This document shows positions 17,741-26,488 of a DNA stretch of 54,101 bases, piece by piece. This DNA is from an uncultured Verrucomicrobiales bacterium. GTDB lineage: Bacteria > Verrucomicrobiota > Verrucomicrobiia > Verrucomicrobiales > Akkermansiaceae. The stretch spans positions 1 to 54,101 of the forward strand of contig CALGLJ010000137.1 in the NCBI GenBank assembly GCA_937930235.1. Reading direction: 5' to 3'. How positions within the stretch are numbered: the first letter of the stretch is position 1; every line of letters starts with the position of its first letter. The notes beneath the pieces were generated by a model that was given only the letters and a program-made list of their open reading frames with translations, was not told the origin of the DNA and ran no database searches. Position numbers and translations under genes: made by a program.

Positions 17741-18877
17741 GTGAGTTTTTCCACTCAATTTCAGCAGCTTCTCGCCGAACCCAATTCAGTGCGGCGACGC
17801 TTTGAAAAACTGCTCCAGCCTTGCTCTGATGGGCAATTAGAAGCCATGGCTCAGGAAAGCCAAAAACTCACTCGCCGACACTTCGGCAAGACCATGCGGC
17901 TATTCGCCCCTCTTTACCTCTCTAACGAGTGTGTGAATAATTGCAAATATTGCGGATTTTCACGAGACCACCCGATCTTGCGAACCACTTTAACCGTGGA
18001 TCAAGTCGTTACCGAGGCGAGACACCTTCATAACTTAGGTTATCGCAACATCCTGCTCGTGGCGGGCGAACATCCGAAATTCGTTTCTGATGGTTATTTA
18101 CAGGACTGTCTCGATGCCTTGAAACACTTCATTCCGACCCTCGCGATTGAAGTCGGCCCTATGGAAGACGCTCAGTATCAAGATCTCGTTTCCCACGGGA
18201 GCGAAGGCCTGATCGTTTATCAGGAGACCTATCATCGTGAGACCTATGAGCAACTCCACACCGCCGGACCGAAAAAAAATTTCCTCTGGCGGCTCGACTG
18301 CCCCGAGCGGGCTTATGCCGGCGGTTTTCGTCGTATCGGTATCGGGGCGCTCTTTGGGCTTGCCGATTGGCGCTACGAAGCCCTCGCCCTCGCCGCTCAC
18401 CTCGACTACCTTCAGCGACACTGTTGGAAGGCGAATTTCACCGTCGCCTTTCCCCGCATGCGACCACATGCCGGGAATTATGAATACACTCCTGATCCCA
18501 CCCTTTCGCTCAATGATCGGCATCTCGTCCAGCTCATTGCTGCATTTCGACTCTGCTTCCCCCAAGTCGGAATTGTCCTCTCAACTCGTGAACCATCCCA
18601 ATTAAGAGACTCTCTCTTCCCGCTCGGAATCACGCACATCTCGGCAGAATCCAAGACCGATCCCGGCGGCTACACCGGAGCTGGAACTGATGATCTCCAC
18701 CTGACAGTCAAAGGCCGGCGCGTAGAAGTCGAAGGCGAAAAGTCGGCCTGCTCCCGCGCGACCGGACAATTTGAAATCGACGACACCCGCACCACGGCCG
18801 AAGTCGCCGCTGTGCTAAAATCACATGGATTTGATCCTGTCTGGAAGGACTGGGATGCCGCTATTCTTACTCCATGA
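17741..18877 (+). CDS. thiH: 2-iminoacetate synthase ThiH (tyrosine lyase, radical SAM)
   Basis: ThiH cleaves tyrosine to dehydroglycine and p-cresol, supplying the glycine-derived part of the thiamine thiazole. The radical SAM cluster motif CVNNCKYCGFS (CxxxCxxC) follows the family segment APLYLSNE. Further landmarks are VAGEHPKFV, VYQETYHRETYEQLHTAGPKK, FPRMRPHAG and ISAESKTDPGGY. The GTG at 17741 gives SFSTQFQQL, which aligns with the start of E. coli ThiH. The frame is open upstream to a TTG at 17705, so a 12-residue extension is possible. The stop overlaps thiS by ATGA. No thiG is adjacent. Confidence 0.92.
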   Translation: MSFSTQFQQLLAEPNSVRRRFEKLLQPCSDGQLEAMAQESQKLTRRHFGKTMRLFAPLYLSNECVNNCKYCGFSRDHPILRTTLTVDQVVTEARHLHNLGYRNILLVAGEHPKFVSDGYLQDCLDALKHFIPTLAIEVGPMEDAQYQDLVSHGSEGLIVYQETYHRETYEQLHTAGPKKNFLWRLDCPERAYAGGFRRIGIGALFGLADWRYEALALAAHLDYLQRHCWKANFTVAFPRMRPHAGNYEYTPDPTLSLNDRHLVQLIAAFRLCFPQVGIVLSTREPSQLRDSLFPLGITHISAESKTDPGGYTGAGTDDLHLTVKGRRVEVEGEKSACSRATGQFEIDDTRTTAEVAAVLKSHGFDPVWKDWDAAILTP

Positions 18878-19074
18878 TTACTATTAACGGTCAGCAAAAA
18901 GAACTCCCGGAAGGAGAAATGCCTCTGCCAGCCCTCCTGTTCGAGCTAGGATTTGGCGAAAAGCCAGTCGTGGTGGAGCTCAATCGAGAAGCACTTTCCC
19001 CTTCTGAATTTTCTTCCCGCCTCGTCCGGGATGGCGACGAATTGGAGATCATCACCATTGCCGCTGGCGGTTAA
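18874..19074 (+). CDS. thiS: Sulfur carrier protein ThiS
   Basis: ThiS is the small ubiquitin-like carrier that delivers sulfur as a C-terminal thiocarboxylate for thiazole formation. At 66 residues it has normal length and ends in the required Gly-Gly (TIAAGG). The internal pattern VVVELNREALSPSEF...DGDELEIITIAAGG matches the family. It overlaps thiH by four bases. The thiazole synthase (thiG) and the adenylyltransferase needed for loading are not in this window, so they must lie elsewhere. Confidence 0.93.
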   Translation: MITINGQQKELPEGEMPLPALLFELGFGEKPVVVELNREALSPSEFSSRLVRDGDELEIITIAAGG

Positions 19075-19102
19075 TCCCTATTCAGGGTAAAATTTGGACG
19101 CC

Positions 19103-21598
19103 ATGCAGCGGTGCCTCTTTATCTTCATTTTACTCCTGAGCCTTCTTCAGGGTAAACCCCTGACCTGGGCAAAAATTAAACGCAATACCGATTACCGCAA
19201 AGCTCGGACCGCTCTCGCCGATCACCTTCCCGAGCTTGCCATCCCCAGAATTGAGACCCTCCTCGCCAAGGATCTGAGCGAAGAATCCCGCGCGCAACTT
19301 CGCACTCTGCTTGGAGAAGCTCTTCTACGTCTTGCCACCTCTGCCAAAGATGCGCCGCTGGAGAAAAAAATGCTCGCCCGCGCGCTCGCAGAACTTTCAC
19401 ATCCGTCTCTCGCAGATTCATCTGAAGCCACATATTGGCGCGCCCATACCCTCAAGGCCCAAGGGCGCCTCAGTGAGGCGGCTGATGCCTTTGCCCTCGT
19501 GGATTCCACTGCGAGAAAATCCTCTGCCAAGCTCTCTTTGGCTCTCCTCCGGACCGCTCTTGGTGAACGCGAATCCGCCATCGCCACCCTCCTGCCACTC
19601 TTACACACTAAGGATCAATCCCTCCAAGATACCGTGCGTCTTCACTTGGCCTCCAATTACCTCGACAGCTCAAAATTAGAGGAAGCCACCGAACAGCTGG
19701 CCCAACTCAACAAGCCTTCAGCGCTTGGTGAATACCTTACGGGACGCATCCAGCTCGCAAAAGGTGAACGGCTCCCAGCCATCGCCACGTTTCAAAACCT
19801 CACCACGATCAATGCGGACGATGAGCCTAAAATCAGCTCCCCTCTCTATCATGCCTCCACCCTTGCTCTCGCAGAAAGCCTCGCCTTGGAGCAGAACGAA
19901 TTGGAAGGCATCACCTCCCTGCTCAATACCCTGAACACTCATCCCGATACCCCAGTTCTGGAAGATCTCTTTGCCCGCCTCAACCTCTGGCAAACGAAAG
20001 AAAATCGTGAATTTCTGAAAACACAACTGCGCGAACAACTCAAAACGAGAGACGCTCAAAAAGCCGAAATCAGCCCATCTGATAGTCATCGCATTCACCT
20101 TCTTGGAAGTATTCTCCTCCAATCATCTCAGAAAGAAGACATCGCCGAAGCTCTCACCCTCCTTCAACTCGTCATCCAGCAGACTCCGCAAACCCTCAAA
20201 CCTCTTCAAACTCGGACACACCGTATTCTCGGACTCCATTATTTAAAAAACGAACAATTTGCCCCCGCCCTGACTCATTTTAAAGAAATGGTAAAGCTTG
20301 CGCCCACGCAAGCGTGGCTCGCGCACGCTCTCGATTTGCAGGCACGCACCTCATTCCTAAATAAACAACCCAAGGCGGCGGCAAAAGCCTTTCGTGAAGC
20401 TGAAAAAATAACCTCTCCCGATCTTCGGCCAAATTCCCTCATCAATGCCGGACTCAGCTACCTCGAAGCAGGCGAATCCAACCACCTCTCGCCTCTTCTT
20501 AAAAATGAACACATTCGCGCCACCCTCCTGTTAGAAAGAGGGTTGGTCTATAATTCTAAGCGAAATCCTGCGGCCCGGGAACCTCTAGAAAAATTTTTAG
20601 CCGAAACTGTAGACCATCCTCGTACGAAGGAAGCCCGCCTCGCCTTGCTCGAAAGCGCAGTCTTCGCTAAGCCACAAAATGCCGAGTTAGCAAAACAACA
20701 ATTTGAACTTCTGAAGTTCAACGAAAAGACCGAAGTCGACTTTGCCGCAAGATTCGCCTTGGCCGCCCTCATCATCGACTTCAATGCCGATCTCGCCATC
20801 TCATTTCTCGCCCGAAATCCTACCCACGAACAAAGCTCGCGTATTCGCTTCGAACTCGCGCGCTATCAGATGCGTCAAAGCCAAGACGGAGAAGCTTGGG
20901 GAAACCTGGAAGCCCTCATTGAATCCGACCCCGAAAACCCACTCGCTGATACCGCACGACTTTTGAGCGCCCGCGCCGCCATCACGACTCAAAATTTCGA
21001 CCGCGCTCTTCAGCGCTACGAAGAACTCATCAAAGGAAAAGGTCCATTCGCGATTGATGCTACCATCGAAAAAGCACAAGCACTGATCGACCTCGAAGAA
21101 GGGGGACAAAAAGCCATCAAGACTCTTTCCCCACTTTTGAAGCAAAAACAAAAGAACATTGCGGATCATGACCTTCGGCGAGTCCTCGCCATTGCAGCCA
21201 CCGCCGCAAATAAAGATCAGGATTACTCCGCCGCACTGACATATTATCGACGGCTTCTCTCACTGAAAAACTTACCGATTTCCTGGCGGAATCAAGCATT
21301 CTACGAATCCGGCCGAGTCTTAGAAAATCTCAACGAGCTTGCAAAAGCTCTCGATGCTTACCTCGAAGTCATCCACTCACAACTGGACCCTGATCAACTC
21401 ACGGAGACAGAATGGGAATGGTTTGATAAATGTGGCCTCAGCGCCATGACTCTCCTCGAAAAAGAAAAACGCTGGCAAGCCGCCATCAGTATCGCTGAAA
21501 AAATCGCCCGCAGTGGCGATCGTGATGAAGCAAAAGCCGCGGCAGCCCGTGCTGAACGTCTGCGTCTCGATCACATGATCATGAAAGAGAAGAGGTAA
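19103..21598 (+). CDS. Large secreted TPR-repeat protein
   Basis: This 831-residue protein has an N-terminal signal peptide (LFIFILLLSLLQG) without a lipobox. The rest is helical, Ala/Leu/Glu-rich tetratricopeptide-like repeats, for example AALTYYRRLLSLKNLP, ALQRYEELIKGKGPF and APALTHFKEMVKLAP. Such proteins act as periplasmic scaffolds or in outer-membrane assembly. ATG 19103 is chosen over the TTG at 19094. It starts 28 bases after thiS but has no obvious thiamine link. It converges on trhO with a gap of 4 bases. I cannot assign a specific function. Confidence 0.8.
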   Translation: MQRCLFIFILLLSLLQGKPLTWAKIKRNTDYRKARTALADHLPELAIPRIETLLAKDLSEESRAQLRTLLGEALLRLATSAKDAPLEKKMLARALAELSHPSLADSSEATYWRAHTLKAQGRLSEAADAFALVDSTARKSSAKLSLALLRTALGERESAIATLLPLLHTKDQSLQDTVRLHLASNYLDSSKLEEATEQLAQLNKPSALGEYLTGRIQLAKGERLPAIATFQNLTTINADDEPKISSPLYHASTLALAESLALEQNELEGITSLLNTLNTHPDTPVLEDLFARLNLWQTKENREFLKTQLREQLKTRDAQKAEISPSDSHRIHLLGSILLQSSQKEDIAEALTLLQLVIQQTPQTLKPLQTRTHRILGLHYLKNEQFAPALTHFKEMVKLAPTQAWLAHALDLQARTSFLNKQPKAAAKAFREAEKITSPDLRPNSLINAGLSYLEAGESNHLSPLLKNEHIRATLLLERGLVYNSKRNPAAREPLEKFLAETVDHPRTKEARLALLESAVFAKPQNAELAKQQFELLKFNEKTEVDFAARFALAALIIDFNADLAISFLARNPTHEQSSRIRFELARYQMRQSQDGEAWGNLEALIESDPENPLADTARLLSARAAITTQNFDRALQRYEELIKGKGPFAIDATIEKAQALIDLEEGGQKAIKTLSPLLKQKQKNIADHDLRRVLAIAATAANKDQDYSAALTYYRRLLSLKNLPISWRNQAFYESGRVLENLNELAKALDAYLEVIHSQLDPDQLTETEWEWFDKCGLSAMTLLEKEKRWQAAISIAEKIARSGDRDEAKAAAARAERLRLDHMIMKEKR

Positions 21599-21602
21599 GC
21601 CT

Positions 21603-22514
21603 TCAACCTCCCACCACCGCCACTGGACTCATAATCGCGGCCTCCCGGCATACTGATTTACAATACCGACCCGCTTCATCCTCGCAACGTTCACAGCAGA
21701 TGAATTGCGCATTACAGGGCATCCACGAGCAATTCCGATAGCGGACCGAGGTCTCACCACACTGCGCACACTGGGAGATGATCTTGGCTCCCTCCGTCCG
21801 ATTCACCGGAACGCTCAGGCGCTCATCGAACACATAGCACTCTCCCTCGAACCCCTCTCCTCGGACTTCCTCATTTTTCCCATATGTCACGATCCCTCCG
21901 TCGAGTTGATAGACATCCGTCAATCCTTCTTTGAGTAGAAAGCCACTGAACTTTTCACAGCGAATTCCCCCGGTGCAATAAGTGAGAATCTTTTTCCCTT
22001 CGAGTTCCTCTCGATGTTCGCGCACCCACTGGGGCATCTCTCGGAAGCTATTCACCTTGGGAAGCATCGCTCCCTTAAAGTGCCCAATCTCCCATTCATA
22101 ATCATTGCGCGCGTCGATCAATACCACATCATCTTCCTTCATGACCTCTCGCCAATCTTCCGGTTTCAGATGAGTCGCAGTCAGCTCTTCCGGGGAAAAG
22201 TCATCCTCTCCCAGCGCGAGGGGCACCACTTCATCTCTCACTTTAATCGAGAGACGCGGAAAGGCGTGCTCTAACACGGGATCGATTTTCCAAGCAATTC
22301 CTGCGGTGATCGGGTCTGCATCGAGAGCTTCACGATACCTACGGCAATCCTCCTCTGTTCCAGAGACCGTTCCATTTAAACCCTCTTTCGCGATCAGGAT
22401 GCGTCCTAAAAGATTCAAGCGGAGACACAGCTCTCGGTGAGACGCGGCATAAGCCTCGGGATTCTCGATCTGCGAGTATTTGTAGTAGAGCAGGACTTCA
22501 AAGGGAGCGCTCAT
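21603..22514 (-). CDS. trhO: tRNA uridine(34) hydroxylase TrhO (rhodanese family)
   Basis: TrhO (YceA family) uses oxygen to form 5-hydroxyuridine at tRNA position 34. The 303 residues comprise an N-terminal acylphosphatase-like domain (KEGLNGTVSGTEEDC), a central rhodanese domain with active-site loop CTGGIRCEK (Cys180), and a C-terminal Cys-rich segment (CAQC, CCERCEDEAGRYC) that probably binds zinc. The ATG at 22514 lies 51 bases after the stop of the diflavin reductase on the same strand, so the two may be co-transcribed. A redox partnership is possible but unproven. Confidence 0.9.
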   Translation of the reverse strand: MSAPFEVLLYYKYSQIENPEAYAASHRELCLRLNLLGRILIAKEGLNGTVSGTEEDCRRYREALDADPITAGIAWKIDPVLEHAFPRLSIKVRDEVVPLALGEDDFSPEELTATHLKPEDWREVMKEDDVVLIDARNDYEWEIGHFKGAMLPKVNSFREMPQWVREHREELEGKKILTYCTGGIRCEKFSGFLLKEGLTDVYQLDGGIVTYGKNEEVRGEGFEGECYVFDERLSVPVNRTEGAKIISQCAQCGETSVRYRNCSWMPCNAQFICCERCEDEAGRYCKSVCREAAIMSPVAVVGG

Positions 22515-22565
22515 TACAATAAAGGTCGTTCGAATAACTGAGAGGCTCCACGGCCAGCGTCAACA

Positions 22566-24293
22566 TTAGTAAACGTCGCGCGAATATCTCTTCTCTTTCT
22601 TGAGATTTTTAAAATACGCCACGGCATCTTCCTCGCTTAATCCACCATGTTCTTGCGCAATGGTGTGGAGGGCCGCATCGACATCTTTCGCCATCCGAGA
22701 GGCGTCACCACAAACGTAGAAGTAGGCCCCATTTTGCAGCCATTTCCAGAGATCGGCTCCATGTTCGATCATACGATCTTGCACGTAGACTTTCTCTTTC
22801 TGATCTCGTGAGAAAGCGAGGCTGAGTTGATTGAGCACTCCCTTTTTCTGCATCTCGGTGAGTTGTTCCTCGTAAATGAAATCAGTCGCGGCATGTGGAT
22901 TCCCAAAGAAGAGCCAGTTTTGCCCTTTCGCTTCCGTCGCTTCCCGCTCTTCAAGAAAGGCCCGGAAAGGAGCAATCCCGGTCCCCGGGCCGACCATGAT
23001 AACATCCTTCGAAAGATCTTCCGGAAGTCGAAACGCCTTATTCTGATGAACAAATACCCCTGGTAAGATGTCGCCCGCACGATCTGAGAGGAAGGTGGAA
23101 CACACTCCCCCGCGCTCACGTCCATGAGAATGATACCGGACAATGGCCACCGTGAGATGCACTTCTCCTGGATGTGCTTTCGGGCTGGAGGCAATCGAGT
23201 AAAGACGTGGTTGCAGCTTCTTCAATACTCCGACGAATTCCTCCCCATCAGAAAAATCTGCCGGGTGGTCTGTGATCAAATCCACCAACTCTCGTCCCCA
23301 GCAAAATTCATCAAAGTCTGCTTTTTCCCCTCCTTCGATCAGAGAGCGTAAGAAAGGAGATCCCGAATATTTTTGCCACTTTGTGAGCAGTGTTTTGTTT
23401 AAGCTTCGAATGTCATAATGAGAAATCAACGCCTCTCGCAGAGAAGCTTCCCCTCCCCCCGGGAGCGGCACTTCATCTTTCACATTGAACGGAAGTAGAC
23501 TCAAAATTTCATCAACTGCTTCAGCCGGATTCTGAGAGAACACACTCAGCGCATCGCCTGTTTCATACTCAAGACCCGATCCTTCGAGTCCGATTTCAAT
23601 ATGGTAGGTTTGTCGTTCAGACTCCTCATGATTGAGATTTTCTGATTTGATCAGGGGAGCCGGAAACGGTTTTGCTTTTCCATAAGGCTCGTCCTCACTG
23701 ACACCGGTAGCATCAGGGGCCAGAGCCGTCGCAGCTCCCCCCATCGCCTCCATGACCCCATTCTTCCATTCTGCAAATTCATCATCAAAATCGACATCAC
23801 AGTCGATCCGCTTGAAGAGCCGTTTCGCGCCAAATTTTTCCAACTGCGTATCGAACTCAATGCCACATTGACAGAAATCTGGATACTCGGTGTCCCCCAG
23901 TGCGAGCACAGAATAATTCACCTCCGACAGATCCGGCACTCCATCTCCCATGAGGAATTCATGTAAATCGGCTGCATTATCAGGCGGCTCCCCATCTCCG
24001 TAAGTGCTCGTGATGATTAAGAGGTTATTCTCCTTCGAGAGACGCTCCCGATCATACTGTCCCATGTCGATACTCTCGGGTTCATAATTTCCCGCCTTAA
24101 GAATCTTAGTGAGTTTTTTAGCGCAAGCTTCCGCATTTCCCGTCTGTGATCCCCATAAGATGGTGACCGGGATCATCGGACCGCTCTTGGCGGACGGCGC
24201 AGCTTCTCCAAAGTTTTTTGCAAAGAAATCATTTAACCAAGCTCGCTGCTCAGGAGTAAACGGGGCGCTTTCGGGGACAAGAATTTGGCTCAT
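22566..24293 (-). CDS. Diflavin reductase, sulfite reductase flavoprotein (CysJ)-like
   Basis: This 575-residue NADPH-dependent diflavin reductase passes electrons from NADPH through FAD to FMN. An FMN flavodoxin domain lies at about 43-185 (WGSQTGNAEACA, TSTYGDGEPPDNA, LALGDTEYPDFCQCG). A FAD domain follows with RLYSIASSP and GVCSTFLSD, then a NADPH-binding part with GPGTGIAPFRAFLEER, ending KRYSRDVY as in CysJ. ATG 24293 is chosen over an in-frame start at 24335. No sulfite reductase hemoprotein (CysI) is adjacent, so the electron acceptor is unknown. Sulfite reductase or another heme/flavin partner encoded elsewhere is possible. Confidence 0.87.
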   Translation of the reverse strand: MSQILVPESAPFTPEQRAWLNDFFAKNFGEAAPSAKSGPMIPVTILWGSQTGNAEACAKKLTKILKAGNYEPESIDMGQYDRERLSKENNLLIITSTYGDGEPPDNAADLHEFLMGDGVPDLSEVNYSVLALGDTEYPDFCQCGIEFDTQLEKFGAKRLFKRIDCDVDFDDEFAEWKNGVMEAMGGAATALAPDATGVSEDEPYGKAKPFPAPLIKSENLNHEESERQTYHIEIGLEGSGLEYETGDALSVFSQNPAEAVDEILSLLPFNVKDEVPLPGGGEASLREALISHYDIRSLNKTLLTKWQKYSGSPFLRSLIEGGEKADFDEFCWGRELVDLITDHPADFSDGEEFVGVLKKLQPRLYSIASSPKAHPGEVHLTVAIVRYHSHGRERGGVCSTFLSDRAGDILPGVFVHQNKAFRLPEDLSKDVIMVGPGTGIAPFRAFLEEREATEAKGQNWLFFGNPHAATDFIYEEQLTEMQKKGVLNQLSLAFSRDQKEKVYVQDRMIEHGADLWKWLQNGAYFYVCGDASRMAKDVDAALHTIAQEHGGLSEEDAVAYFKNLKKEKRYSRDVY

Positions 24294-24454
24294 CGTGATA
24301 GTAACCGTCGGGTTTGTGTAACGGGGCAGAACCATGCAACCTCATGAGGGCGCATTCAAGCATGTTTCGCCTCGGAGATTCAGGTATTTTCTTCATTCTA
24401 ATGAATCCTATTCACAATAACAATGGATAGAATTCAAGAACGGTCCCAAATCAC

Positions 24455-24486
24455 AAAAAACCCTGAATGTTCATTCAGGGTTTTTT
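24455..24486. terminator. Bidirectional intrinsic terminator
   Basis: The palindrome CCCTGAAT-GTTC-ATTCAGGG is flanked by six A on the left and six T on the right, giving a U-tract in either direction. It lies 34 bases after the stop of the minus-strand cytochrome/LRR gene, which it probably terminates, within the 226-base gap before the diflavin reductase. The rest of the gap shows no clear feature. Confidence 0.9.
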
Positions 24487-24519
24487 GTTTAAATTTCTTT
24501 TCAAGAACGAGTCGCAGGA

Positions 24520-26121
24520 TCAATCGATACCAAAGAAGACCTCCAAACCAGGGAGTTTCTCTTGTAACACTTTAGCTCCTGCATCTGTGGCCTTCGATTC
24601 CCAAAGATACAGCTTTTTGAGTTTACCGAGATTTTCGAGGTGCTTGAGGCCAGCATCTGTGACCTCAGTTCCATAAAGATTGAGCCATTCCAAGTTCTCC
24701 AACTTTCCAATCGCTTCGAGTGTCTGATCGGTCACTGCAGTTTGACTCAAGTTGAGCTTTCTCAGCTCGGTGAGCTGCGGGATCACCTCACCGATAGCGG
24801 CATCAGACACGCTGGTAGCACCAAGGTGCAGTTTGACTAAGCCAATGTTCACCGTCGTCAACTTTCGGAGATGTTCGTCACCCATAGACTTTCTCAAACT
24901 TACGGCACTGAATTCGAGATCACTGGAATTCTGAGAGAGAAACTTGATCCCACCTGATAATTGTTCGTCTTTTTGCAGCTCGTTATATGCACCTTCAAGA
25001 GCTTCCATCTTCTTCCGGCGAGCATCTTCTGCTGCTTTTATGGCCAGTTCTTTCGCTTTTCTCTCTTCCTCTATCTGCTGTGGAGTTTTGAGAGAGGTGA
25101 CGGCATCCAAGATAGTCTGAGGCGCGCCAATGGCAGACAAGGTCTGGTCTTCAGGAGCTTCCTCGATTCCTTTTGGCATATTATTAATCCACCAAGTGAG
25201 AATTTCTACCTCAGCGTCCACGAGCTGATTTTCTGGTTTCTTCTTCTTAAAAGGAGGCATGTGATATTCATCTTCGAACGGAAGATGAATTCTGACCATC
25301 ATGGGACTCTCCTTAGCATCACCGGGGATGATCGTGGGGCCTTCTTCGTCACCTCCGTCAATTAAACCGGCAAAACTGTCCATGAGCAGACCGCCTTTTT
25401 TATTTTTACTTCCGTCTTCATCAATTGAGTGACAACGGTAACACTTGGCTGCAAGAATCGGCACCACCACGTCTTCATAAACAAGACGTTCAGGAACAGG
25501 CTTCAACACAACCATATCTACATCAGCATCTGTGTCTGAATCTACTCTCTTAGGAAAGAGCGGACCGTGAACAGCTTCACCTCCGAGGTGGGCTCCGTAT
25601 CCCATCAGTCCAGCGGCTACAAAAATGAAGAGGGCGTAGAAAAAGCCTCGTCCATTGGCATTTTTTCCCCAGATCTTGAAAAAGAATGCGAGTGCTAACA
25701 CGCCAACAAATCCAACCGCAAAGCGCATGTGAAGAATGAGTTCCGGATCCTCTCCTCCAAGCTTAATGAAATCAACATATCCGGTAATACATGCCAGCAC
25801 GGAAGTCACGATCGCGAGAAAAAGAGCCATAGTCGTCACCGGTTTCCATTTCCCGAACGACAACCATCCCATCACCTCTAAAGTGAGAGCGAGAAACACC
25901 AGCCCGATCGGGAGGTGAAGAATCACGGGGTGAAAATTACCGATCACCTTGGAAAGCCAAGGATCTTGGGTAATCAGCCCATTAATGAATTCATTTTCCC
26001 CAATGAAAGGAATTGCAGTCGTCACTCCAACGAGGATCAGCACAATAAATGATACGAATAGACGGCCCATTTTGCCCTCCTTCGGGACATCGGCTTTTGG
26101 GGTAGCTTTTTCTTCAGACAT
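24520..26121 (-). CDS. DUF2231 membrane protein with planctomycete-type cytochrome c domain and leucine-rich repeats
   Basis: This 533-residue protein has three parts. Residues 20-190 form a multi-pass membrane domain (about five helices) with FHPVILHLPIG, the DUF2231 signature. Residues 205-330 are a planctomycete-type cytochrome c module with one heme motif CYRCH (227-231) and a candidate distal Met in EYHMPPF. After a short charged helix come leucine-rich repeats (about 420-533), for example LTELRKLNLSQTAVTDQTLEAIGKLENLEWLNLYGTEVTD in two consecutive units. It probably works at the cytoplasmic membrane in electron transfer or protein recognition. The fusion is characteristic of PVC bacteria. 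The function is unproven. Confidence 0.85.
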   Translation of the reverse strand: MSEEKATPKADVPKEGKMGRLFVSFIVLILVGVTTAIPFIGENEFINGLITQDPWLSKVIGNFHPVILHLPIGLVFLALTLEVMGWLSFGKWKPVTTMALFLAIVTSVLACITGYVDFIKLGGEDPELILHMRFAVGFVGVLALAFFFKIWGKNANGRGFFYALFIFVAAGLMGYGAHLGGEAVHGPLFPKRVDSDTDADVDMVVLKPVPERLVYEDVVVPILAAKCYRCHSIDEDGSKNKKGGLLMDSFAGLIDGGDEEGPTIIPGDAKESPMMVRIHLPFEDEYHMPPFKKKKPENQLVDAEVEILTWWINNMPKGIEEAPEDQTLSAIGAPQTILDAVTSLKTPQQIEEERKAKELAIKAAEDARRKKMEALEGAYNELQKDEQLSGGIKFLSQNSSDLEFSAVSLRKSMGDEHLRKLTTVNIGLVKLHLGATSVSDAAIGEVIPQLTELRKLNLSQTAVTDQTLEAIGKLENLEWLNLYGTEVTDAGLKHLENLGKLKKLYLWESKATDAGAKVLQEKLPGLEVFFGID

Positions 26122-26178
26122 AGGTTAGTTCAGCAGAGATTACGCTTTTCGCGGCGTCAGTCTTTCTATGCAAGGAAT

Positions 26179-26382
26179 TTAATCAATCTCAATTATTTGA
26201 GAGTCTGATTTAGGCCGATTCTTTTGGCCAAAGAACCCAAGCAGGTCGACCCCAGCCCATGACCAAGTTTTCACAATGACAAACATGAGAAAGGCTTCAT
26301 CAAGCAATGGAATGAAATCGGGAGCCTCGATGAGGGCGGTGCAAGCAAGAGTTGCCAAAAGAGCAATGATTTTTCGTTTCAT
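26179..26382 (-). CDS. Small membrane protein, hypothetical
   Basis: This 67-residue protein has an N-terminal hydrophobic segment (IIALLATLACTALIEA) and a second one (PLLDEAFLMFVIVKTWSWAG), then a charged tail. I do not recognise the family. It lies on the minus strand 57 bases upstream of the cytochrome/LRR gene, so co-transcription is possible. It is divergent from the ferritin-like/ATP-grasp gene. The ATG at 26382 has no Shine-Dalgarno, like its neighbours. Confidence 0.6.
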   Translation of the reverse strand: MKRKIIALLATLACTALIEAPDFIPLLDEAFLMFVIVKTWSWAGVDLLGFFGQKNRPKSDSQIIEID

Positions 26383-26488
26383 GACTGAATTCTAGCGAAA
26401 TTTGGGAGACCCGCTACTGCAAATCTTTTCTTTATTTGGAGTCGACCTTGAGTGTCTTGCGAGAGGGACTACACTTGATTTCATCAGC

